Assembly: GCA_025359245.1 (NCBI GenBank)
Contig: JANYGW010000114.1
Coordinates: 1-35,206, forward strand
DNA: 35,206 nt
Source of the DNA: Massilia sp.
Lineage (GTDB): Bacteria > Pseudomonadota > Gammaproteobacteria > Burkholderiales > Burkholderiaceae_D
Reading direction: 5' to 3'
A program made the translations under genes and the position numbers. The notes beneath the pieces are model-generated. The model had not been told where the DNA came from and made no database searches. It saw only the letters and a list, made by a program, of their open reading frames with translations. This document shows positions 1-9,317 of the stretch, piece by piece; position 1 is the stretch's first letter; each line of letters opens with the position of its first letter.

Positions 1-774
1 GTCGGGCAGCTCGCCGCTCTTCTTCTTGGCGTCGGCATCCTCGAACGACAGGCCGTAGGCGCGCACGATGTCCTGGGTCAGCTGGTTGCCGCCGAACGGC
101 TGTTCGCGCTCGTAGATGGTGTCGCCGTCGAGCATGACGGAAATGTGGGTGACCTGGGCGCCGATCTGGAACAGCGCCACGATCTGGCCTTCGCCGGCGT
201 TCGGCATCTGGGCCGTGACGCGGTCGAGCGCGGCGCGCGCGGCGTACGACTCGATGTCCATCACCACCGCCGACAGGCCGGCCGCTTCGGCGATCGCGAC
301 CCGGTCCTCGACTTTTTCCTTGCGCGAGGCGGCCAGCATGACTTCGATGTCCTCGGCCGAATTGGCGGCCGGCCCGAGCACGTCGAAATCGAGGCTGACC
401 TCGTCGAGCGCGAACGGGATGTACTGGCTGGCTTCGGATTCGACCTGCACCTCGAGCTGGTCTTCGGACAGGCCGGCCGGCAGGATGATCTTCTTGGTGA
501 TCACCGAGGCCGGCGGCATGCCCAGCGCGACCAGCTTGATGCGCGTGCCGCTCTTCTTCCAGACCCGGCGCACCGCTTCGGAGACTTGCTCCGTGTTCTC
601 GATATTGCCGTCCACGACAGCACCGCGCGGCAGCGGCTCGGACGCATAGCGCTCCAAGCGCAGCTCATTTTTGCCGATCACCACCAGTTCGACCAGGCGC
701 ACGCCGGACGTACTGATGTCCAAGCCAAGCAAAGGCGGGCTGGCCTGACCGAACAAGGAACCAAGATTAATCAT
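1..774 (-). CDS. pilM: Type IV pilus assembly protein PilM (5' portion, runs off the window)
   Basis: PilM is the actin-like cytoplasmic ATPase-fold protein of the type IV pilus alignment subcomplex; it binds the N-terminal tail of PilN on the inner face of the membrane. I translated 258 residues from an ATG at 772-774, preceded by GAGGGAG eight bases upstream. The reading frame stays open to the window edge, so the C-terminal part is missing. The start of the protein carries GLDISTSGVRLVEL, the first phosphate-binding loop of the actin-like fold, and later stretches such as ASQYIPFALDEV are typical of PilM. It diverges from mrcA, the usual arrangement for the pilMNOPQ operon in beta- and gammaproteobacteria, so pilN would be expected just outside the window. 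The identification is firm. Confidence 0.93.
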   Translation of the reverse strand, partial: MINLGSLFGQASPPLLGLDISTSGVRLVELVVIGKNELRLERYASEPLPRGAVVDGNIENTEQVSEAVRRVWKKSGTRIKLVALGMPPASVITKKIILPAGLSEDQLEVQVESEASQYIPFALDEVSLDFDVLGPAANSAEDIEVMLAASRKEKVEDRVAIAEAAGLSAVVMDIESYAARAALDRVTAQMPNAGEGQIVALFQIGAQVTHISVMLDGDTIYEREQPFGGNQLTQDIVRAYGLSFEDADAKKKSGELPD

Positions 775-1110
775 CGAGCGTACTCCCTCACCTACCTAGA
801 CTGCTACCACTGCAAAAGTTGCTCTGCAGTACGAATAATGAATGACTCAACAAGGGCTTATTTGTTATAAAACCGCCATTTAGAGGGCACTTGTAAGACA
901 CTACATTAAATCGTAGCAACTATCTTCAGGTCGTGTAAAGGTATTTCTGCATTGGAATTTTGTCGGGCCGGGCGGGAAAACCACACTCTGTAACCGTGCA
1001 GACATCATAGTTGTCCACAGGTAAATAACAGTTACACCGCGCCGGCGCCGCAAGTGCGCCGCCAGCGGGGGCGGTGCTTTATAATGATTCGCAACAACTG
1101 AGCGAAAGAT
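775..1110. other. Divergent pilM-mrcA control region without a gene
   Basis: These 336 bases separate two divergent genes and contain no convincing reading frame. The part nearest pilM is relatively AT-rich (for example GTTATAAAA at 864-872), in contrast to the GC-rich coding DNA, which suits a promoter region. A good -10 hexamer for mrcA lies near the right end and is listed separately. I found no clear -35/-10 pair for pilM and no strong dyad for a regulator. Confidence 0.6.
1080..1085 (+). promoter_or_regulatory. Candidate -10 element for mrcA
   Basis: A perfect TATAAT lies 34 bases before the chosen ATG of mrcA, and transcription would start near 1092. There is no recognisable -35 hexamer 16-18 bases upstream, where the DNA is almost pure G and C, and no exact extended -10 TGn. 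The call rests on the -10 match and its position only. Confidence 0.45.
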
Positions 1111-1119
1111 TTGATCCGC

Positions 1120-3465
<2,346 letters not shown>

Positions 3466-3486
3466 CCGGCCCGCAATGTTTTTAAA

Positions 3487-3540
3487 TCGGGGTCAGACCT
3501 CCAACCGTGACATCACCCACGTTTGGAGGTCTGACCCCGA
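3487..3540. repeat. 54-bp near-perfect palindrome (REP-like), possible bidirectional terminator
   Basis: The left arm TCGGGGTCAGACCTCCAA (3487-3504) is the exact reverse complement of 3523-3540. After one C/T mismatch, four more bases pair (3506-3509 with 3518-3521), leaving an 8-base loop. It fills most of the 83-base gap between the convergent genes mrcA and cyaY. There is no T-run after the stem in either direction, so it is not a classic intrinsic terminator, but so strong a hairpin could stop or protect both transcripts. From memory, elements with the core GGGGTCAGACC are common between genes in Oxalobacteraceae; I could not confirm copy number here. Confidence 0.75.
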
Positions 3541-3548
3541 TGTTGCAA

Positions 3549-3875
3549 CTAGAGCGTGATGGCGGCGCCGCCCTGGGCGCTGGCCAACGCCGACAGCGCG
3601 GCGAACAGTTCGGAGCCGTCGCGCGTGTTGATCCAGGCCCCGTCGCGGTGCTTGTAGTGGAAGCCGCCCGACTTGGCCGCCACCCACAGCTCCTTCATCG
3701 GCGCCTGGCTGTTGACGATGATCTTGCTGCCGTTGTCGATGAATTCGATCTCCAGCACATTGCCGCTGCGCTTGCATTCGACATCGATCAGGTCCTCGTC
3801 GTTCAGCCGGTCCATGGCCGCTTCGATGGTGTTCAGTGTCGATTCGGCCAGGTCCAAAAATTCTTTTTCGCTCAT
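3549..3875 (-). CDS. cyaY: Frataxin-like iron-binding protein CyaY
   Basis: Bacterial frataxin, a small cytoplasmic protein that binds iron and modulates iron-sulfur cluster assembly through the IscS/IscU machinery. I chose the ATG at 3873-3875 (108 residues, normal length), with GGAG six bases upstream. An earlier in-frame start at 3899 would add eight residues with no ribosome binding site and would shrink the space to lptM. Typical features are the acidic first helix (MSEKEFLDLAESTLNTIE), an acidic ridge (NDEDLID) and the beta-sheet signature QAPMKELWVAAKSGGFHY. It lies divergently from lptM-lysA with only about 40 bases between start codons, an arrangement also known in gammaproteobacteria. 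Confidence 0.95.
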   Translation of the reverse strand: MSEKEFLDLAESTLNTIEAAMDRLNDEDLIDVECKRSGNVLEIEFIDNGSKIIVNSQAPMKELWVAAKSGGFHYKHRDGAWINTRDGSELFAALSALASAQGGAAITL

Positions 3876-3914
3876 GCTACACTCCAAGGTCGTCATCAAA
3901 CCGTGATTCTAATC

Positions 3915-4088
3915 GTGAAGTCTCCTTCTGCGCTCAATACCGGCATCGCCGCCGTGGTCTTATCCGGACTGCTGCTGGCAGGCTGCGGCCAACCCGGACC
4001 GCTGTTCATGCCCAAGCCCCCGGCCACATCCGCGCCCAAGGCCAGCGCGCCGCTTCCTCCGCCGCCACCTTCCCCTTCCGTTTCCTAA
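3915..4088 (+). CDS. lptM: Small lipoprotein LptM (YifL-like)
   Basis: Short lipoprotein of the LptM/YifL family, which in E. coli helps oxidative maturation of the LptD-LptE lipopolysaccharide translocon in the outer membrane. From GTG 3915 it has 57 residues: a basic start, a hydrophobic stretch (GIAAVVLSGLLL), and a lipobox LLAGC with the acylated Cys at 24. This is followed by the family hallmark GQPGPLF and a proline/alanine-rich tail. An in-frame GTG at 3903 would add four residues; neither start has a clear Shine-Dalgarno sequence, so the start is uncertain. The stop lies six bases before lysA, implying co-transcription. The cyaY-lptM-lysA context is conserved in other Proteobacteria and supports the call. 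Confidence 0.85.
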   Translation: MKSPSALNTGIAAVVLSGLLLAGCGQPGPLFMPKPPATSAPKASAPLPPPPPSPSVS

Positions 4089-4094
4089 ACCACT

Positions 4095-5372
4095 ATGTCG
4101 CATTTTTTTCAACTCGACGGCGTCCTGCATGCCGAAAGTACCCCCCTGCCCCGCATCGCTGAACATTTCGGCACCCCGACCTATGTGTACTCGAAGGCGG
4201 CCCTGCTGGAGAACTTCAGCGCCTTCTTTGACGCCTGCGCCGGGCGCGACGCGCTGGTCTGCTACGCGATGAAAGCCAATTCGAACCTGGCCATCCTCGA
4301 CCTGCTGGCGCGCCAGGGCGCCGGCTTCGACATCGTGTCCGGCGGCGAGCTGCTGCGCGTGATCGCAGCCGGCGGCGACCCGCGCAAGGTGATTTTCTCG
4401 GGCGTCGGCAAGACCGTCGACGAAATGCGCCTGGCGCTGTCGCACGATATCCTGTGCTTTAACGTCGAATCGATCCCCGAACTGCACCGCCTCAACGAGG
4501 TGGCCGGCGCGATGGGCAAGCAGGCGCGCGTGTCGCTGCGCGTGAATCCGAACGTCGACGCCAAGACCCACCCGTATATCGCCACCGGCCTGAAGGCCAA
4601 CAAATTCGGGGTCGCCTTCGATGATGCGCTGGCCACCTATCGCACCGCGGCCAGCCTGCCGCACCTGGTTCCGGTCGGGATCGACTGCCATATCGGCTCG
4701 CAGCTGCTGGATGACGCGCCGCTGCTCGAAGCGCTCGACAAGCTGATCGAACTGGTCGATGCGCTGGCCCTCGACGGCATCGTGCTCGACCACCTGGACA
4801 TGGGCGGCGGCATCGGCATCAACTACGGCGAAGCGGGCGAAGCCGAACCGGTGCCGGTGGGCGACTACCTGGGCCGCGTGTTCGCGCGCATCGATGCGTG
4901 GCGCCAAGCGAGCTATGGCGGCAAGCCGATCAAGGTGATATTCGAACCGGGCCGCGCCATCGTCGGCGACACCGGCGTACTGCTGACCCGGGTCGAATTC
5001 CTGAAGCCGGGCGCGGAGAAAAATTTCTGCATCGTCGACGCGGCCATGAATGACCTGATGCGCCCAGCCCTGTACCAGGCCTGGATGGATGTGCGCGAAG
5101 TGGCGCCGCATGATGGCGAGCCGGTCATTTATGACGTGGTCGGTCCGGTCTGCGAGTCGGGCGACTGGCTGGCGCGCGAGCGCGCATTGGCGGTCGGCCA
5201 GGGCGACCTGCTGGCCATCATGCAGGCCGGCGCCTATGGCTTGACGATGTCCTCGAACTACAACACGCGCGGCCGTGCAGCCGAGGTCATGGTCGATGGC
5301 GAGCAGTTGCACCTGATCCGCCAGCGCGAGAATCCGGCCGACTTGTTCGCGCTCGAATCCTTGCTCAAATAG
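4095..5372 (+). CDS. lysA: Diaminopimelate decarboxylase
   Basis: PLP-dependent fold-III decarboxylase that converts meso-diaminopimelate to L-lysine, the last step of lysine synthesis in the cytoplasm. The 425-residue length is typical. Lys60 in CYAMKANSN forms the PLP Schiff base, HIGSQ (His199) and the glycine-rich MGGGIGINY hold the cofactor, and CESGDWLA supplies Cys353, the catalytic residue from the partner subunit. FEPGRAIVG binds the PLP phosphate. No clear ribosome binding site precedes the ATG; with lptM ending six bases upstream, translation is probably coupled. Its last eight bases overlap the 3' end of the convergent nuclease-like gene. Confidence 0.97.
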   Translation: MSHFFQLDGVLHAESTPLPRIAEHFGTPTYVYSKAALLENFSAFFDACAGRDALVCYAMKANSNLAILDLLARQGAGFDIVSGGELLRVIAAGGDPRKVIFSGVGKTVDEMRLALSHDILCFNVESIPELHRLNEVAGAMGKQARVSLRVNPNVDAKTHPYIATGLKANKFGVAFDDALATYRTAASLPHLVPVGIDCHIGSQLLDDAPLLEALDKLIELVDALALDGIVLDHLDMGGGIGINYGEAGEAEPVPVGDYLGRVFARIDAWRQASYGGKPIKVIFEPGRAIVGDTGVLLTRVEFLKPGAEKNFCIVDAAMNDLMRPALYQAWMDVREVAPHDGEPVIYDVVGPVCESGDWLARERALAVGQGDLLAIMQAGAYGLTMSSNYNTRGRAAEVMVDGEQLHLIRQRENPADLFALESLLK

Positions 5373-6406
5373 GACCTCGGAACGCAGGCAGCGCTTCGCC
5401 GGGCGCTGTCTGCCCAGCAAACAGGACATCGATGCTGTCAGCGTCGACGGCGCGCTCGATCCAGTGTGCTATGTCCGCGTCGGCGACCTGCTCGATGCGC
5501 AACATGGCGCTATAAGGCAGGGGACCGAAGCGCTTTTGCATGATGGCCCGCAGGGCGATTCGCTGCCCTTCCGCTTTGCCTTCCGCTTTGCCTTCCGCCA
5601 GACCTAGTTCCTTGCCTTGCACGAGCCCCTTTTGCAGCCCCTGGTTTTCCAGATAGTCTGCCCAGGTGGCAAATTTTCTCGCGTCCATAAGGCCTCCATT
5701 TTGCTCGATCAGTTCAGTGATGGACACGCCTTGCATTTCGCGTGCCATCAGTCGCTCGATCCACAGCGTGACGCTGCGCCGCAAGGGTGCTTGCGGTGCC
5801 GCCGAGAGCCACCCCAGCAACAGCGGCAACACCTCCCGTACGACATCTGGTGTTTCAGAAAGTTCAAGCCGAAAAAGCAAGCTGAGCACCGATTGCTGAC
5901 GCGCAATCAGCGCCGGATCGAGCCGCTGCTGGTCGATCAGCACATAGCGTTGCGCAGCCTGGAAAAGAGCCAGTCCGTCGGGCGCCCGCATGATCATGTC
6001 GTGCAGTTCCAGCCGGGCATTCCAGGGATCGACCCCCGTTGCAGAACACCAGCGGCAGCACCGGTGGCAGCATCGCGTCCGGGCTGACGTCATGCCGCTT
6101 GACCAGGTCCTGATACAGCAGCCCGATATAGACCTGCATGCGCAGCGCCATCCAGCGGTCAATGCGCGACTGGAATTCAAGCAGGATGTAGATGTAGAGC
6201 CATTGTTCGCCGCATCTGACGCGCCACACGAGGTCATCCTGCCGTTCGCTGAACCGTTCGCTGATATAGCTCGGATTGACGCGCTCGAACGCGGAGAGCG
6301 CCAGCGTGCCGAGCCACGCAAAAGGCGTGAACTGGCCGAGCAGTTCGCGCACCAGTTCCGGATGCGCGAACAACAGTTTGTATCCAAGGTCGTGGTGGCC
6401 CGCCAT
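5365..6406 (-). pseudogene. Rpn family PD-(D/E)XK nuclease / Transposase_31-like gene with a +1 frameshift
   Basis: The first 124 or so residues (start 6406, MAGHHDLGYKLLFAHPELV) match the Rpn/YhgA-like recombination-promoting nuclease family, with DDLVWRV (Asp57/58) and LLEFQ (Glu77, Gln79) as the PD-(D/E)XK motif. The frame then breaks at a run of five C's at 6033-6037. Reading with four bases there gives NGVDPWNARLELHDMI and continues in the other frame to the stop at 5365, for about 346 residues in all. The C-terminal half has an AEGK repeat. No other stop or deletion is seen, so the lesion is one base: a recent mutation, a sequencing error or slippage. The gene follows msrQ on the same strand. 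Family members in E. coli have DNase activity in vitro, but their role in the cell is poorly known. Confidence 0.8.
5567..5598. repeat. 12-bp tandem repeat (2.7 copies) inside the Rpn-like gene
   Basis: The unit CCTTCCGCTTTG occurs twice in full and again for eight bases. On the coding strand it encodes repeats of Ala-Glu-Gly-Lys. Because the unit is four codons long, copy number can change without shifting the frame. Such repeats near the C-terminus are common in this nuclease family. Confidence 0.85.
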
Positions 6407-6448
6407 CCCCCATCATGCAAGGCGCCTGCGCGCCCGGCTTGGCCTGGC

Positions 6449-7072
6449 TCAAGCGCGCGCGGCCTGCGTCCTGGTACGGCGGCTCCAGTACACCCGCACA
6501 CCGAGCAGCAGCGCGACGATGAGGCCGAAGATGATAGGTTGCGTGAAATTGTGCTTGCCCGCCTTCATCCACCAGAAGTGCAGGATGCCGAGCGGGGCGA
6601 TCACATAGATCAGCTTGTGCAGCAGCTGCCAGCGCTTGCCGCCGAGGCGACGGATCATGCCGTTGGTACTGGTCACGGCCAATGGCACCAGCAGCACGAA
6701 GGCGGTAAAGCCGACCGTGATGAAGGGCCGCTTGACGACATCTTTCCACATCTCGGCCAGGTCGAAGAAATGGTCGAACCACAGGAAAGCCAAAAAGTGC
6801 ATGAAGGCATAAAAGAACGCGAACAGCCCGGTCATGCGGCGCAGCTTGACCACCCAGTTCCAGCCCGTCAGGCGGCGCAGCGGCGTGATCGCCAGCGTGA
6901 TGCACAGCAAGTACAGCACCCAGTCGCCGGTGCCGCGTGTGATCGCCTCGAGCGGTTCGACGAACTGCTGCGTCAGCGTCATGTAGACCAGGCGCGCAAA
7001 GGGCAGCAGCGCCAGCACGAACAGGCTGGCCTTGAGCGCCTGGAACTGCTTCGGAGTGGGATTGATCGCCAT
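6449..7072 (-). CDS. msrQ: MsrQ, haem-binding membrane subunit of the periplasmic methionine sulfoxide reductase
   Basis: Inner membrane b-type haem protein of the ferric-reductase-like YedZ family. It passes electrons to MsrP, which reduces methionine sulfoxide in periplasmic proteins. The 207-residue protein has about six hydrophobic segments. His92, His152 and His165 sit at the spacing of the haem ligands known in the E. coli protein (91, 151, 164). KRWQLLHKLIY and LGILHFWW are family hallmarks. It starts four bases after the msrP stop, so the two are one operon, with msrP first. Confidence 0.95.
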   Translation of the reverse strand: MAINPTPKQFQALKASLFVLALLPFARLVYMTLTQQFVEPLEAITRGTGDWVLYLLCITLAITPLRRLTGWNWVVKLRRMTGLFAFFYAFMHFLAFLWFDHFFDLAEMWKDVVKRPFITVGFTAFVLLVPLAVTSTNGMIRRLGGKRWQLLHKLIYVIAPLGILHFWWMKAGKHNFTQPIIFGLIVALLLGVRVYWSRRTRTQAARA

Positions 7073-7076
7073 GGCG

Positions 7077-8024
7077 TCAGAAATTCTTCTTCAGGTCCAT
7101 GCCGGTGTACAGCGCAGCGACTTCGCTGTAGCCGTTGAACATCAGCGTCTTGCGCTTTTTCTGGAAAAAGCCGTCCTCGCCGATGCGCCGTTCGCTCGAT
7201 TGCGACCAGCGCGGGTGGTCGACCTCGGGATTGACGTTCGAATAGAAGCCGTATTCGTTCGGCGCCGACACATTCCATGCGGTGCGCGGCATGTCCTTGA
7301 CGAAGCGGATCCGCACGATCGACTTGGCCGACTTGAAGCCGTACTTCCACGGCACCACCAGGCGCACCGGGGCGCCGTTCTGGTTCGGCAGGGTCTGGCC
7401 GTACATGCCCAGGCCCAGCAGGGCCAGCGGGTGCATCGCTTCGTCCAGGCGCAGGCCTTCGACGTAGGGCCAGTTGAGCACGCGGCTGCCGACGCCCGGC
7501 ATCTGCTTGGGGTCGGCCAGGCTGGTGAATTCGACGAACTTGGCGCTGCTGGTCGGCTCGACCTTCTTGATCAGGTTCGACAGCGAATAGCCGACCCAGG
7601 GAATGACCATCGACCAGCCTTCGACGCAGCGCAGGCGGTAGATGCGCTCCTCGAGCGGCGCCAGCTTGAGCAGGCTGTCGATGTCGAGCGTGACGGGTTT
7701 CTTGACCTCGCCGTCGATCGTCACCGTCCATGGGCGCGTCTTGAGCGTGTGCGCGCTCTGGTGCGGCTCGTCCTTGTCGGTGCCGAATTCGTAGAAGTTA
7801 TTGTAGGTGGACGCGTCCTTGAACGGCGTCTGCTTGTCCAGCGCAGCGTAGGACGGATTGAGCTTGGCGGCCAGTTTCTGGGCCGGCTCCTGGGCGAAAG
7901 CGGCGCGGTTGGCCATTTCCCACAGGGCGCCGCCGGCAACCGCGCCCAGCGCCATCTTGGCGATGAACTGGCGGCGCGACTCGTACACTTGCTGGGGCGT
8001 GATTTCAGATGGTTTGATCAACAT
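7077..8024 (-). CDS. msrP: MsrP, molybdenum-dependent periplasmic methionine sulfoxide reductase catalytic subunit
   Basis: Molybdopterin enzyme of the sulfite-oxidase fold, exported by the Tat pathway, that repairs oxidised methionines in periplasmic proteins with electrons from MsrQ. I chose the ATG at 8022-8024 (315 residues): GGAGA lies five bases upstream, and [20 protein letters not shown] is the normal N-terminus of the family; an earlier start at 8069 lacks support. The twin arginines at 17-18 in SRRQFIAK precede a hydrophobic segment, and Cys133 in YRLRCVEGW is the molybdenum ligand. Linkage with a cytochrome c assembly locus makes the region rich in envelope redox functions. Confidence 0.95.
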   Translation of the reverse strand: MLIKPSEITPQQVYESRRQFIAKMALGAVAGGALWEMANRAAFAQEPAQKLAAKLNPSYAALDKQTPFKDASTYNNFYEFGTDKDEPHQSAHTLKTRPWTVTIDGEVKKPVTLDIDSLLKLAPLEERIYRLRCVEGWSMVIPWVGYSLSNLIKKVEPTSSAKFVEFTSLADPKQMPGVGSRVLNWPYVEGLRLDEAMHPLALLGLGMYGQTLPNQNGAPVRLVVPWKYGFKSAKSIVRIRFVKDMPRTAWNVSAPNEYGFYSNVNPEVDHPRWSQSSERRIGEDGFFQKKRKTLMFNGYSEVAALYTGMDLKKNF

Positions 8025-8137
8025 GGGCTTCTCCGGCAAAACAGGTGGCGATATGAGTTGGTCGGGCAACTGCGGCCAACCTTACACCATCCGGCACATT
8101 TCGTCCGGACGCCGTCTGTTTTGCGTGAAAAGCCGTG

Positions 8138-9289
8138 CTACAGCTTGCCGTAGGAGTGCAGCCCCGACAGGAACATGTTCACGCCCAGGAAAGCGAAGGT
8201 GGTCACCACCAGGCCGATCAGCGCCCACCAGGCCGCCGGACGCCCGCGCATGCCCGACATCAGGCGCATGTGCAGCCAGGCCGCGTAGTTGAGCCAGACG
8301 ATCAGGGCCCAGGTTTCCTTCGGATCCCACGACCAGTAGCCGCCCCAGGCCTCGGCCGCCCACAGCGCGCCCAGGATGGTGGCGACCGTAAAGAAGGCGA
8401 AGCCGACCGAAATCGACTTGTACATGACGTCGTCGAGTACTTCCAGCGCCGGCAGGCGGTCGGCCAGGTAGCCGTAGGACTTGAGCAGGTAGGCCGAGCC
8501 GACCATCGCCGCCAGCGAGAACGTGCCGTAGCCGATGAAGTTGGCCGGCACGTGGATCTTCATCCACCAGCTTTGCAGCGCCGGCACCAGCGGCTGGATG
8601 TCGGACGCTTCGCGCGAGACCGTGTACCACAGCAGGAAACCGACCGCGGCGGCGATCACCAGCAGCACGAACGGGCCCAGCTGGCGCGTCTTGTAGTGCT
8701 GCTCGTAATACAGGTAGAACATGGCGGTGATCATCGAGAACAGGATGAACACTTCATACAGGTTCGACACCGGGATGTGGCCGACGTCGGCGCCGATCAG
8801 ATAGGACTCGTACCAGCGCACCATCATGCCGGTCCAGCCCAGCACCACGGCGGCCCAGCACAGCTTGGAGCCGACCGAGGAGCCGAAATCGGAACGCCCG
8901 GCCAGGCCGATCCAGTAGAACACCGTGGAAAACACGAACAGCGTGCTCATCCACAAAATCGCCGACTGGCTGGACAGCATGTATTTCAGGAAAAATTTCT
9001 GTTTCGCCATCTCGAGGTCGCCGCCGTACAGCGCGATGGCCGCGAACGCCAGCAGCGCCACGACAGGCATCAGCCAGCGCACCGGCTTCCAGTGCCAGCC
9101 GAGCGCGGAAAACACGGGCGCGGCCAGCACCAGGATGGCCTTTTCGTAGACGTCCATATGGCTGCCGTAGGTGGCCAGCGCGAACAGCGAACCGGCCAGC
9201 AGCACGGCGGCGAAGATCCAGTCGGGCACGCCGAGGCGCTTGAAGAAGCCGGGCGCCTGCTGGTAGGTTTGGGTGTGTGATAGTTCCAT
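8138..9289 (-). CDS. ccsB: Cytochrome c biogenesis protein CcsB (CcsA/ResC-type haem handling subunit)
   Basis: Polytopic membrane protein of System II cytochrome c maturation. With ResB/Ccs1 it exports haem and attaches it to CXXCH motifs in the periplasm. The 383-residue protein has around eight hydrophobic segments and the tryptophan-rich haem-binding motif WGGYWSWDPKETW, followed by a conserved histidine region (YAAWLHMR). GGAGAA precedes the ATG at 9289. It lies 28 bases after resB, consistent with an operon resB-ccsB. Names differ between databases (CcsA, CcsB, ResC); the family assignment is firm. Confidence 0.95.
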   Translation of the reverse strand: MELSHTQTYQQAPGFFKRLGVPDWIFAAVLLAGSLFALATYGSHMDVYEKAILVLAAPVFSALGWHWKPVRWLMPVVALLAFAAIALYGGDLEMAKQKFFLKYMLSSQSAILWMSTLFVFSTVFYWIGLAGRSDFGSSVGSKLCWAAVVLGWTGMMVRWYESYLIGADVGHIPVSNLYEVFILFSMITAMFYLYYEQHYKTRQLGPFVLLVIAAAVGFLLWYTVSREASDIQPLVPALQSWWMKIHVPANFIGYGTFSLAAMVGSAYLLKSYGYLADRLPALEVLDDVMYKSISVGFAFFTVATILGALWAAEAWGGYWSWDPKETWALIVWLNYAAWLHMRLMSGMRGRPAAWWALIGLVVTTFAFLGVNMFLSGLHSYGKL

Positions 9290-9317
9290 GTCGTTCTCCG
9301 GTCTGGCCGCGCCCAGC

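Noticed and set aside
5567..5598. Short tandem repeats as a CRISPR array
   Set aside because: The repeats are directly adjacent 12-mers coding for AEGK, with no spacers.
5617..7138. + strand ORFs opposite the Rpn-like gene and msrQ
   Set aside because: They are complements of recognisable minus-strand proteins and lack ribosome binding sites.
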